Assembly (NCBI RefSeq): GCF_004001045.1
Contig: NZ_BIMK01000034.1
Span: 1-51,423, forward strand
Direction of reading: 5' to 3'
DNA from: Paenibacillus chibensis
GTDB taxonomy: Bacteria; Bacillota; Bacilli; Paenibacillales; Paenibacillaceae
Length of the DNA stretch: 51,423 bases
A program made the translations under genes and the position numbers. How positions within the stretch are numbered: the stretch's first letter is position 1; each line of letters begins with the position of its first letter. This document shows positions 23,878-32,981 of the stretch, in pieces. Under the pieces are notes generated by a model, which saw only the letters and a program-made list of their open reading frames with translations, ran no database searches and was not told where the DNA came from.

Positions 23878-24972
23878 ATGCGATCCGCATCGTTTATCGT
23901 AGATGCTGACATCCACAATGCAATCGACAAACCGCAGGACCTGCTGCCTTATCTGCCGAAAGTATGGCATCAACAATGGCTCGAAAGCGGGATCGGTGTG
24001 CACGGGCAGTATTATTCGCCCGTAGGTGTACTGCGTCAGGACGCAAAGCCCGACAATGGAGGCTCGGCCGGAAGCGATCCACAGTTTGTCCTTCAGCATT
24101 ATATGGAACCGTTCGGTATCGATTATGGCATCCTAACGGGCGGAGGAGAGCAGGGCCTTTCTCTTCATGCCGATCCGGACTATGCGAATGCCGTCGCTGC
24201 CGCCTTCAACGATTGGCTGGCGGATCATTGGCTGAGCGTCAGCCCGAAATTCAAAGGCTCCATTCAGATTAACCATTCCGACCCGGCCGAAGCCGTCAAG
24301 GAAATCGACAGGATGGGATCGCATCCGGGCATGGTGCAGGTCGTGATGGGAAGTGGAGCGCGTATGCCGTATGGCAACCGCTTCTACCATCCGATCTACG
24401 AAGCGGCGGAACGGAATGGACTGCCGGTCGCCATTCATCCGGGCACGGAAGGGAAGGGGATATCCGGCGCCCCGACACCTGCCGGGTACCCGACCCGGTA
24501 TATGGAATGGCACAATATTCTGCCTGCGAATTTTATGACTCATATCAATAGCCTGGTATGCGAAGGGGTGTTCGAAAAATATCCGAAGCTTAAATTTGTA
24601 GCGATCGAAGGCGGTATAGCCTGGCTGCCCCATTTGATGTGGCGCATGGACAAAAACTATAAAGCGCTGCGCGATACCACGCCGTGGCTCAAGCGTCTGC
24701 CATCGGAGTATATTGTGGAGCATGTGCGGGTAACAACACAGCCGATCGAAGAACCGAAGAAGCCGGAACATTTGCTGCAAATTTTTGAGATGATGCAAGC
24801 GGAACAGCTTGCTATGTTCTCGTCCGACTACCCGCATTGGGATTTCGACAACCCGAAAGTGGTGCTGAGAGGCCTTCCTCAGAAGCTGAAGGAACGTATT
24901 CTAGGATATACCGCTGCAGAGCTGTACGGCTTCCCGATCCCGGAGGGGCCTAAGGAGGCGGGTCCCGCATGA
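23878..24972 (+). CDS. Amidohydrolase family 2 metalloenzyme
   Basis: The 364-residue protein matches the amidohydrolase-2 (ACMSD-like, PF04909) TIM-barrel. It has VDADIHN at the N-terminus (D-x-D-x-H in place of the more usual H-x-H metal pair), LPVAIHPG at about 183, FVAIEGGIAWLPHLMWRMDKNYK at about 240-262, and the metal-binding Asp in FSSDYPHWDFD at about 315. Members are hydrolases or non-oxidative decarboxylases acting on aromatic acids, lactones or related compounds. AAAGGAGGG precedes the ATG. Its stop overlaps the start of the Rieske gene (ATGA). Substrate presumably comes through the transporter of the same operon. Confidence 0.85.
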   Translation: MRSASFIVDADIHNAIDKPQDLLPYLPKVWHQQWLESGIGVHGQYYSPVGVLRQDAKPDNGGSAGSDPQFVLQHYMEPFGIDYGILTGGGEQGLSLHADPDYANAVAAAFNDWLADHWLSVSPKFKGSIQINHSDPAEAVKEIDRMGSHPGMVQVVMGSGARMPYGNRFYHPIYEAAERNGLPVAIHPGTEGKGISGAPTPAGYPTRYMEWHNILPANFMTHINSLVCEGVFEKYPKLKFVAIEGGIAWLPHLMWRMDKNYKALRDTTPWLKRLPSEYIVEHVRVTTQPIEEPKKPEHLLQIFEMMQAEQLAMFSSDYPHWDFDNPKVVLRGLPQKLKERILGYTAAELYGFPIPEGPKEAGPA

Positions 24973-25331
24973 GAGTGAAAGTGGCGGAGCCAGATGCGAT
25001 CAGCGACGGAGGCAAACTTATTGTAAAAGTGAAAGAGATGGAAATCGGCCTGTTTCGAATCGAAGGGAAATACTACGCGTGGCGTAACGTTTGTCCGCAT
25101 GCGGCGGCGCCGGTATGCGCGGGTGCGATTCGAGGGACGCGGCTCCCTTCCGGAGTTTACGATTATGAGTATGGATTGGAGGATCAAGTGCTGCGCTGCC
25201 CTTGGCACGGCTGGGAATTCGACCTGAAGAGCGGTCATCACCTGGCTCCAGGCAGCGACGCGAAGCTGCGTGGTTATCCGGTGGAAACCGATGATACCGG
25301 GGTATATGTTGTGCTGCGGGAGCGGAGTTGA
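24969..25331 (+). CDS. Stand-alone Rieske [2Fe-2S] protein
   Basis: The 120-residue protein carries the two Rieske ligand pairs, C42-P-H44 and C77-P-W-H80, which bind a 2Fe-2S cluster. No catalytic oxygenase domain is present, so it acts as an electron carrier or structural partner. The distance between the two pairs (32 residues) is longer than in typical Rieske ferredoxins because of a loop with RGTRLPSGVYDYEYG. The start overlaps the amidohydrolase stop by four bases, so the two proteins are translationally coupled and probably work together. No oxygenase or reductase gene is in the operon. A strong terminator follows. Confidence 0.88.
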   Translation: MRVKVAEPDAISDGGKLIVKVKEMEIGLFRIEGKYYAWRNVCPHAAAPVCAGAIRGTRLPSGVYDYEYGLEDQVLRCPWHGWEFDLKSGHHLAPGSDAKLRGYPVETDDTGVYVVLRERS

Positions 25332-25341
25332 AGCTTGGTTT

Positions 25342-25383
25342 ACGGCTAAGGAAAGGATTCCTTAGCCGTTTTTTTTTTTTTTT
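25342..25383 (+). terminator. Terminator of the transporter-amidohydrolase-Rieske operon
   Basis: ACGGCTAAGGAA and TTCCTTAGCCGT form a perfect 12-pair stem with an AGGA loop, followed by about 14 Ts. One of the strongest terminators in the window. Confidence 0.95.
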
Positions 25384-25665
25384 GACATTGCCAAGGGGCA
25401 GGGAAACGGCTTTTTGGTCGGCTGCCTTTACTCGACTAACGGGCAGGATCATTCGATCGTTTCTCGAATATTATCTGAGTTGGAAGATGCACAAATCTTA
25501 TAGGTGAGAATGATTCGTTAGAAGCAAGGGCTCGTTGTGTTGATGAACGGAACTTCAAGTGCAGCCCCTTGGTTTAGGCAATACCACCGTCGTTACTCAT
25601 ACGATCCGTCGCCATCTGTTATTTTCTGGATGCGGATTATATTCATTTCTTGGAGGGATTCCCTT
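25384..25665. other. Intergenic region before the GNAT gene
   Basis: About 280 bases with no convincing gene. An open frame continues upstream from the GNAT gene to 25537 but lacks a ribosome site and family-like sequence. Confidence 0.4.
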
Positions 25666-26241
25666 ATGACAATCGACAGGAAGGGTCAATTGAATGAGAT
25701 TCAAATCGAGAGTCGCGATATTCTCTTGAGATTTGCTCAGGAATCCGACCTGAATGATTACTTTTCTTTCTTACATGATCCTGAGATGAAGCGGTTAACG
25801 GGGTCACAAATTGAATTCACCCGTGATGTAATTGCCGATTGGATTAGAAAAATCAGTGTCATAAATAATGATCGTGTTGATTTTATGATTGTATTGAAAA
25901 GAACAAACGAGCTGCTTGGCGAGGTAGTGCTAAATGAAATCGATTCAATGAACCGGAGTGCAAATATCCGTATCGGCATTCAAGGAACACAGCATCGCGG
26001 TAAAGGCTATGGTACGGAAGCTATGATTCAAATGCTTCGTTATGGATTTAACACATTAAAGCTGCATCGAATTCATTTGGGCGTATATACATTTAACCCG
26101 CGAGCGATCCATGTATACGAGAAAATTGGTTTTAAACGAGAAGGGTTACAGCGGGACGCATTATATGTAGATGGAAAGTTTCATGATATGGTCACGATGG
26201 CTATTCTCGAAGATGAGTTCCGTTTATTATATGAGCCGTGA
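25666..26241 (+). CDS. RimJ/RimL-type GNAT acetyltransferase
   Basis: From the ATG at 25666 (TTGGAGGG about nine bases upstream) the product is 191 residues. It fits the RimJ/RimL GNAT class: RDILLRFAQESDLNDYFSFLHDPEM at the N-terminus, acetyl-CoA site IGIQGTQHRGKGYGTEAM at about 102-120, and the class signature HLGVYTFNPRAIHVYEKIGFKREG. It probably acetylates a protein N-terminus or a small amine. Base composition is more AT-rich than the operon upstream. Confidence 0.85.
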   Translation: MTIDRKGQLNEIQIESRDILLRFAQESDLNDYFSFLHDPEMKRLTGSQIEFTRDVIADWIRKISVINNDRVDFMIVLKRTNELLGEVVLNEIDSMNRSANIRIGIQGTQHRGKGYGTEAMIQMLRYGFNTLKLHRIHLGVYTFNPRAIHVYEKIGFKREGLQRDALYVDGKFHDMVTMAILEDEFRLLYEP

Positions 26242-26408
26242 AGCTGACGAGGAACGATAGCGCGCCATGGAAACCCCCGATAAATTGGGCTGGGCAGAAG
26301 CATGTGGAACTTTATCGTCAAGGCCTCCCTTATAAAGTATACTCATGCTGGCAATGGACAACGCTTAAGGTTAAATAAACATTTTCTTATGCGGGAGGTC
26401 AGCGCTTC

Positions 26409-26642
26409 TTGAAATTTGAACTTGGACGTTGCTTGCTGAATGAACGATTGATGGAATCCGGAAAGTCAGCGGAATGGCTGGCAGAAGACTTGCTTTTTAA
26501 ACCGGAACGAGTTTACGACTTTATGGAAAACAAAAGAGTGATGCCGCTCAAAATTGCCATATCGATCGCCGATTCCATCGGTTGTGATGTTCATGCCTTG
26601 TATGAATTAATTCCGAACAAATATGAAGTCAGGGGAAATTAA
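26409..26642 (+). CDS. Small helix-turn-helix (XRE-like) protein
   Basis: The 77-residue product starts at TTG 26409 with GGGAGG about 11 bases upstream. It is nearly all a five-helix XRE/Cro-like fold: LGRCLLNERLMESGKSAEWLAEDLLFKPERVYDFM forms the first helices, and MPLKIAISIADSIGCDVHALYEL the last two. It is probably a cytoplasmic DNA-binding protein, though the recognition helix is unusual. A terminator follows, so it appears to be a single-gene unit. Confidence 0.7.
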   Translation: MKFELGRCLLNERLMESGKSAEWLAEDLLFKPERVYDFMENKRVMPLKIAISIADSIGCDVHALYELIPNKYEVRGN

Positions 26643-26718
26643 TGGAATAAGTTGCAGGTGGCATGGAGGCTATAAATGAGATCCATTAAGCGAATGGGAC
26701 ACGATCATTCAAAATAAG

Positions 26719-26756
26719 GGAGCAGAATGCCGTGGGCCGGCAGCTGTTCCTTTTTT
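26719..26756 (+). terminator. Terminator after the small HTH gene
   Basis: GGAGCAG...GCCG pairs with CGGC...CTGTTCC, with a small internal loop, followed by six Ts. Confidence 0.7.
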
Positions 26757-26923
26757 AGAGCCATGGCTTCCTGATATTGCAAGCATGTCCACACCATACA
26801 AAATGTTGTCCCTTTCGTTCAAAGAATGATATCGTTTGGGCGTTTATCATATCAGATAACACGATTAAAATTCATTTTCTCGTTAGTAGATTTTCACGAC
26901 GTATGATGACTAAGGAAGGCGTG

Positions 26924-28939
26924 ATGATAGAAATGAAAAAAATCTATGTGGTAAACAAAACGCATCTTGATATTGGTTTTACCGATTTGGCGGAAAATGT
27001 ATTGCACAAGTATTGCCATGAGTACATTCATAACGCAATCACTTTAGCTGAAGACTTACGAAAAGAGGGCAAAGACTTTGTTTGGACAACAGGCAGCTTT
27101 CTTATCGAATATTATTTCAAAACGATGGATGAAGAAGCTTGTAAAAAGCTGGACGACGCCATCAAAAAAGGTTACATTCGCTGGCATGCCATCCCGTGTA
27201 CGTTTGAATCGGAAACGATGACACCTCAAACTTTACATTACATCATTTCCATCTCCAAAAAGCTAGATGCTCGTTATGGATGCCAAACAACAAGCGCAAA
27301 GATGACGGACGTTCCAGGACATACGATTGGGATTGTTGATGAGTTATATCGTCAAGGAATTAAATTCCTGCACATTGGCGTAAATGGCTCGAGCCCCGTT
27401 CCGGAAGTCCCAGATACATTTCTATGGAAGCATGGCGAAAGTGAGATCGTTGTCTCTTATTCAAACGACTATGGCGGCGTCATCGGAGTGGATTGCATGG
27501 ATAACATGCTGGCGTTTATGCATACGCATGATAATAGCGGTCCAGGAACAAGAGAGAAAATTAACGCGTATTTGTCAAAAATGGCGAAAGAGTATCCGGA
27601 CTATGAGCTTGAAATGACTTCAATGGATAACTTTGCAAATGAAATTTGGGAAGTTCGTGACCAGTTGCCTGTTATTACAGAGGAGATTGGGGACACATGG
27701 ATTCACGGTATGATGTCTGATCCGAAAATCATTCGTGATTACCGGATTTTAACGAAGTACATGACTGATAACAAAATAGAAAATGAGGATGCTAATTTTT
27801 ATGCGATGTTAGTTCCAGAGCATACTTGGGGAATGGATATCAAACGCTATTTCAGCGACTATATGAACTATGAAAAGAAAGACTTCCAGCGAGCGCGCAG
27901 TTTAGACCAAATTACCGATGCGGATTTAACCTACGCTTATGGCATTGTTAAAGATGCAACGGTTGGCGAAATGCAATTCACGTATAATGAGTGGACGGAT
28001 CGTTCGTACAGATTTTATGAGTCTTCATGGAAGGAACAACGCAAGAACGTTGATCGTGCAATCGCCTGTTTGGAGCCTGAAGATCAGCATCACATTAAAG
28101 AACGGATCGAAGTTCCCTATCATATCTTTGAAAACCAAGGGATTGAATGTGGTTTGGAAGAATTGATTTCGATAAACGGGTATCTAGTGATGTTTGCTAG
28201 CGATGGTTCCATCAACCACTTGGAAAAGGATGGAATCCTATACTTTGATCAGGACAACAAACTCGGGGTTCTGAGCTATACCATTGCCGGACAAGATGAC
28301 TATGATAACCTGCGTTACAACTATTTGCGTGATTTACAGCATAATTGGTGGGCCATTGACTTCTTAAAGCCAGGAATGGAAATTCAAAAACGCATTCAAT
28401 TGAATGAACATTTCACACCACATGTTGTGAAATTAGTTAAGGCGAATGATTCGATGATTGCAACGTTAAAATATAGCCAAAGAGCGGTGGAGGAGTATGG
28501 TGCTCCAAGAGTTGTAAAGGTTAAATATCTATTTGGAGATAAAGTAGAAATTGCACTTTTATTACAGGATAAAGATGCCATTCGTTATCCTGAAATGTAT
28601 TCTTTTGACATGACGCCACGTCTGAATTCGCCGTACTTAACGAAGATTCGTAAAATCGATACCGTGATTTCACCTTTTGAAGTGGTGGGCCATGGAAATA
28701 AGCTGCAGCACATGATTGAAGAGTTAATTTACGATGGCAGCGATAAAAAAATCAATATTAAACCTATGGATACCCCTCTGTTGGGAATCGGAACCCATAA
28801 CAATCTAAGCTATAACAATAAATACCACCCAGACAACCATAAATTTACGTTTACCCTATTGAACACCACATGGGGAACGAATTTCACCATGTGGTATGAA
28901 GAGGATATTTTCGCTCGTTTTGAGTTAGTGCTGGGATAA
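26924..28939 (+). CDS. GH38-like glycosidase (DUF5054 family)
   Basis: From the ATG at 26924 (AGGA seven bases upstream) the product is 671 residues. The N-terminal NKTHLDIGFTDLA matches the H-x-D metal-binding start of GH38 alpha-mannosidases, and TDVPGHTIGIVDELYRQGI supplies the region of the catalytic Asp. The whole protein fits the DUF5054 group of putative GH38-like enzymes. It has no signal peptide, so it is cytoplasmic. It stands alone and is bounded by terminators. Its base composition is clearly lower in GC than the flanking operons, suggesting horizontal transfer. Activity on mannosides is inferred from the fold only. Confidence 0.75.
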   Translation: MIEMKKIYVVNKTHLDIGFTDLAENVLHKYCHEYIHNAITLAEDLRKEGKDFVWTTGSFLIEYYFKTMDEEACKKLDDAIKKGYIRWHAIPCTFESETMTPQTLHYIISISKKLDARYGCQTTSAKMTDVPGHTIGIVDELYRQGIKFLHIGVNGSSPVPEVPDTFLWKHGESEIVVSYSNDYGGVIGVDCMDNMLAFMHTHDNSGPGTREKINAYLSKMAKEYPDYELEMTSMDNFANEIWEVRDQLPVITEEIGDTWIHGMMSDPKIIRDYRILTKYMTDNKIENEDANFYAMLVPEHTWGMDIKRYFSDYMNYEKKDFQRARSLDQITDADLTYAYGIVKDATVGEMQFTYNEWTDRSYRFYESSWKEQRKNVDRAIACLEPEDQHHIKERIEVPYHIFENQGIECGLEELISINGYLVMFASDGSINHLEKDGILYFDQDNKLGVLSYTIAGQDDYDNLRYNYLRDLQHNWWAIDFLKPGMEIQKRIQLNEHFTPHVVKLVKANDSMIATLKYSQRAVEEYGAPRVVKVKYLFGDKVEIALLLQDKDAIRYPEMYSFDMTPRLNSPYLTKIRKIDTVISPFEVVGHGNKLQHMIEELIYDGSDKKINIKPMDTPLLGIGTHNNLSYNNKYHPDNHKFTFTLLNTTWGTNFTMWYEEDIFARFELVLG

Positions 28940-29020
28940 AAATTTCCTGCGAACTGGGCATGTGCATATGCCCATGCCTCTTGATTATTCTGTTGATGCG
29001 TCATTATAAAAGGACCTAGG

Positions 29021-29066
29021 CAACCTTAGTCCGGTACTCAACCGGGCTAAGGTTGTTTCATTTTTT
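29021..29066 (+). terminator. Terminator after the GH38-like gene
   Basis: CAACCTTAG-T-CCGG pairs with CCGG-G-CTAAGGTTG (13 pairs, one mismatch) and runs into TTTCATTTTTT. Confidence 0.85.
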
Positions 29067-29288
29067 CAGGAACGAGGGACCTCAATGAATGATTCATTCC
29101 GGTTCGTACGGAAAGAAGTGTGACGTCGAAACGAAGGAGAATGAACGTACAGGCGTTACGGGTTGTTTTTTAGCGGGAGGTTATTCATACTGAACAGAGG
29201 CGCAATTCACCGCGATATTATTTTTTAATAAAAGATAGCCTGACACCGTACATACGGATAAGCTGGGTTTGAGAATATAGGAGGAACC

Positions 29289-29858
29289 ATGTCCTGGAGT
29301 AAATTGAAGCAGCAGCTGGAGAGCTTTCTTTGTCCTGCGCTCATTGGAAGGGTTGAATACCGTGCAACGGGTTATCGCTATTTACCGGATAAAGCAGGGC
29401 TTTGTTATATTTCGGTAGATAAAAAGGACGTACTCCGGATGAATGATCGAACGAGTCCGATTCGGTGGTATGGGGCGGAGCTGGAAATTAAGAATGATCC
29501 GGATATTCAAATTCCGGTCAGCGATGAGGAAATGGAAGAGGTCAGAAAGAATACCAAGGGGACTGTTCCGGAGGATCGTCTTAAGGTTATTGCAAGAAAC
29601 AGAAAAATATCGGAATATGCCAAGGAGCTTTTGACGGCACAAGCTTCATTAAGCAAATCCAATTTTGTCGCGACAGCCACTAAGTTTTTGTCTACTTCTA
29701 TAGAAGAAAGCATCGAGAGCGATGATATTTTATTGAACATCCTGGCTTTGGTGGACAGACGAACCGGAAAAAAACGAATTTTAAACATGTCCGCGAAGAT
29801 GCAGTTAAAGCATCCGGTTGTGCAGTTTTTTTATGAACTGCGGCGCAGTACATGTTGA
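29289..29858 (+). CDS. Conserved hypothetical protein
   Basis: The 189-residue product starts MSWSKLKQQLESFL and contains GRVEYRATGYRYLPDKAGLCYISVDKKDVL. It resembles proteins annotated as the SF0329 family, of unknown function; this is from memory and uncertain. It is hydrophilic, lacks a signal peptide or membrane helix, and its C-terminus (ALVDRRTGKKRIL) suggests a small alpha/beta domain. TAGGAGG precedes the ATG. It is a single gene between a terminator and a repeat-containing spacer. Confidence 0.65.
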   Translation: MSWSKLKQQLESFLCPALIGRVEYRATGYRYLPDKAGLCYISVDKKDVLRMNDRTSPIRWYGAELEIKNDPDIQIPVSDEEMEEVRKNTKGTVPEDRLKVIARNRKISEYAKELLTAQASLSKSNFVATATKFLSTSIEESIESDDILLNILALVDRRTGKKRILNMSAKMQLKHPVVQFFYELRRSTC

Positions 29859-30168
29859 GAATATGAAACCCTTCTATATAAGATGAACTTAAGAATTTAC
29901 CGTTACTCAGCCGAGAGGACGAGTGATTCTGAAGAAGCGGAGCGTCCGCCTGAAAGCTTTCCAAAGGAAAGCTGCATCGGAAGCCTAGCCTTATGCCTCA
30001 TTGGACACCAGTTTCAAGCGTTTTGGTGACAACAGCGGTCGTAAGGACACTCGTCATCGTAGCGCCTGTAAAACGTAACTTTGTTAAGTTCAATTTATCT
30101 AGCGATGGTTTTTTATATCGTTTATACTTATAAAGCCAATTTACTTTCTAGGAGTTGTCTGACGAACC
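29859..30168. other. Intergenic region with interspersed repeat
   Basis: About 310 bases with no gene. It contains one copy of the repeat also seen at 43569, and the hairpin AGCTTTCC-AAA-GGAAAGCT (29955-29973). Confidence 0.5.
29914..29955. repeat. Interspersed repeat, copy R1
   Basis: The core TTCTGAAGAAGCGGAGCG is identical in 17 of 18 bases to the copy at 43569-43613, and CGCCT follows in both. It lies in non-coding DNA between convergent-free single genes. Confidence 0.55.
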
Positions 30169-31359
30169 ATGAACAAGAAAGAAGTCGCGCACATCCGTAA
30201 GCAGTTTAAGCTGGATAATCATTTGATGCATATTTACGATATTCTGAACGTGTACATTATGAAGGAAACGAACGAAATCTATCACTGGGAGCGGAGCCCG
30301 TTTGAGCTCGTAGACCGGGAGAAGCAAGAGCTGTACATGGGCAATTTCAAAAAGCTGCTGACCGGCGAATTGGATCATAAGCTGTTCGAGCTTAAGTTCC
30401 AGGAGGAAGCGGAGGATCAGAAAGACCCTTCGAAGGTGCTGCTTCACCAAGCGATGCAGACGGGGGATGCGGAGGAGTGGCAGGATTTGATGCTGCTGCT
30501 CGTGGACAAAATGATGGCGGACACGATGTATGAACGGGATACGGTCATTACGTTCGTACGCGGGCAATACTACCGGCCGACCAAGGCGAGAAACGATGAA
30601 GCCGAGGAGACCGGGAACGATGAAGTATTCGGGCATCCGTTCGTTCTGTGCAGCGTGAATTCTACGGAGAAGCAGCGGAAGGCGCTCTTGTTCGACTATG
30701 TGGAGAAAGAGTTCAAGTACAATCTCATCGTGGATCCGATCATCAAGCTCAGCACACCGGAGCAAGGGTTCTTCTATCCCAGCGTGACGGACAATTATTC
30801 AGACGTGAACCGGGTTCTCTATTGTACGGGGAAATCGAATGATCCGAATGAGCGGTTCATCTCCGAGGTGTTGAATGCAGAGCGGTCCGTGACGGCCATG
30901 GAAGAGCGGGGGATCTTTGAAGACATCGTGAAGGAAGTGGCAGGTGAACAGCTGGATTCCGCCACGATCGCGCACGTGTACGAGGAGATTCATCACGTGA
31001 TTGAATCGCATCAGGATGAGGAAGAACCCGCGAAGCTGGATTATACCGATGTGGAGCGCGTGCTGACCGCAAGCGGCGTAGATCATGTCACCAAGGAAGC
31101 CGTGGAACGGGCGTTCGAGACCGTCGTAGACGATAAGAACTATGAACTGAAGGCAAGCAGCGTGATCCCGAAATTCACGTCCAAATCGATCAAGATCGAT
31201 ACCAAGGTGGCCACGATTACGATCAGCCCGCAAGACTTAAGGTATATTAAACAGGTGAGCTTTCAAGGCAAACGCTGCATTATGATCGAGGTTGACGAGG
31301 ATGCCGTCATCGAGGGCTTTACGCTCACAACGGAGACATTGTTGGAAAAAGCGGATTGA
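30169..31359 (+). CDS. DUF4317 family protein
   Basis: The 396-residue product fits the DUF4317 family of Firmicutes over its length: MNKKEVAHIRKQFKLDN at the start, ERDTVITFVRGQYY, FVLCSVNSTEKQRKALLFDY, and a C-terminal domain with VATITISPQDLRYIKQVSFQGKRCIMIEVDE. It is cytoplasmic, acidic, and without recognisable catalytic residues. Function is unknown. AGGAG lies about 13 bases before the ATG. A strong terminator follows. Confidence 0.85.
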   Translation: MNKKEVAHIRKQFKLDNHLMHIYDILNVYIMKETNEIYHWERSPFELVDREKQELYMGNFKKLLTGELDHKLFELKFQEEAEDQKDPSKVLLHQAMQTGDAEEWQDLMLLLVDKMMADTMYERDTVITFVRGQYYRPTKARNDEAEETGNDEVFGHPFVLCSVNSTEKQRKALLFDYVEKEFKYNLIVDPIIKLSTPEQGFFYPSVTDNYSDVNRVLYCTGKSNDPNERFISEVLNAERSVTAMEERGIFEDIVKEVAGEQLDSATIAHVYEEIHHVIESHQDEEEPAKLDYTDVERVLTASGVDHVTKEAVERAFETVVDDKNYELKASSVIPKFTSKSIKIDTKVATITISPQDLRYIKQVSFQGKRCIMIEVDEDAVIEGFTLTTETLLEKAD

Positions 31360-31421
31360 AGCGATCATGCAGCGGGTTACTCGAGCAGAGATAACAGCAT
31401 CATCGAAATCATAGATACACA

Positions 31422-31456
31422 AGAGAATGTCCCGCAGGGGACATTCTCTTTTTTTA
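31422..31456. terminator. Terminator between DUF4317 and the sugar symporter
   Basis: AGAGAATGTCCC and GGGACATTCTCT form a perfect 12-pair stem with a GCAG loop, then seven Ts on the plus strand. It also lies past the minus-strand symporter stop and may serve both directions, though the minus-strand tail is weaker. Confidence 0.9.
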
Positions 31457-31568
31457 CGACGAAACGCCTTTAACTTAAGTAGAGCACAGAGGCCGCCACG
31501 CAATGTTCCATGCTCCTTGGTTCGGGCAGGGAAATTCGGGATTCGGGATGACAGGATGTAAAATGGCT

Positions 31569-32959
31569 CTATTGCCTGTTTCTCCTAGCCGACAAGTCGG
31601 AAGCCAACTGATTCGTGCGCCGCTTGTTCAGCGGATACAAGAACACAAGAATGAGGAATACCACCAAATAGATCATCGCAGGTACTAAAGTCCCCAGAGA
31701 GAAGATTCCGTGCAGCGTCTCCTGTGTCTGTTTCTCGATAGCTGCGTTATACCCGACGGCTGCGATGGCGAACCCGCCGATGCCTCCTGCAATGGCCTGG
31801 CCGACTTTCCTTGCCATGGAATAAAGCGCGTACACGGTCGCGTCTTCGCGCAATTCGGTCAAGAATTCATGATAATCGATTACATCGGTCACGAACGCCC
31901 ACGAAACGATGCTCATGAAGCCCATTCCGAACATCCCGATGCCGGACATCATGATGTACTGCGTCACCGTAGGCTCGGGGAGGAGAAAGATGATGAAATA
32001 CGAGAGGGATGCGATCAGCATGCCCATCGACGCAATTTCCTTCTTCCCGAACCGGGCAACCAGCGGCTTCGCGAACGGAATGGCCAGGAACGTAGCCGCG
32101 ATCTGGACTAAACCGACCATGTATTTCCAAAATAATCTTTGAACAAATAGGTGTTTACCGTACTGGAGAGCATCGTACAAACGAGCATGATGAGCGAGGC
32201 AGCCAGAATGGAAATCAAAGGTTTATTTTTGACCAAGCCTCTTACCGTGCTGCCCAAATTCACTTTTTCCTTCGTGATTTCGGGTGCGACGACCCGTTCC
32301 TGTGACAGCTTATAGCATGCCAGATAGCAGCATAATGCCAGCACGCCGAAGACCATCGCGGCCATGAACATGCGATCGGCGGAAATTTTATTATCCACGA
32401 ATACGATTATCGGTCCAATCACGCCGATGACCAAGCCCGCTAACATGGCGCCCATCGTTCTCCAGGTGGATAACGTCGTACGCTCGACCGGGTCATTGGT
32501 AATGACCGATGCCATGGAACCGTAAGGGATATTCACCGTGCTGTATAAGGTTCCCCAAGCGATATACGTCACGAATGCCCATGCGAGATAGAACCCGTTA
32601 GACATGCCCGGAATGGATATAAACATGAGCACGCCCGATACGACAAGCGGCAGGGACATTCTTAGAATCCACGGCCTGAACTTCCCATGGATGGCCGCCT
32701 TTCGCGTATCGATGAACCGCCCCCAGGCCATATCGGCGAATGCATCCCACAAACGGGCGATCAGGAACAAGATGCCGACCGTCGCCGCGCTGATATGGAA
32801 CACGTCTGTGTAGAATACCATTAAGAAAGAGCTGGTGAGAATAAAGAAGAAGTCGTTTCCCAAATCGCCGAACAAATAACCGAATTTATCTCGCCACCCG
32901 AACGGACGGTCTTGGCCGACCGAGGGGGGCGCATCGCTTCTTAGAGCCGTATTGGGCAT
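31569..32959 (-). pseudogene. GPH-family sugar:cation symporter, frameshifted
   Basis: Two adjacent minus-strand frames together make one complete 12-helix GPH (MelB/UidB-type) transporter of about 460 residues. The first (from 32959) has GYLFGDLGNDFFFI, DAFADMAWGRFIDT and RPWIL, and ends abruptly after LFKDYFGNT. The second continues with KYMVGLVQIAATFLAIPFAKPLV to a normal C-terminus. Adding one base to the AAA run at 32124-32126 joins them exactly (YFGKYMVGL). It is therefore either a recent frameshift or a sequence error. AAGGAGAG precedes the ATG. It lies 22 bases after the GH2 gene and probably imports that enzyme's substrate if functional. Confidence 0.85.
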
Positions 32960-32981
32960 ACTTGCACTCTCCTTCTTTATT

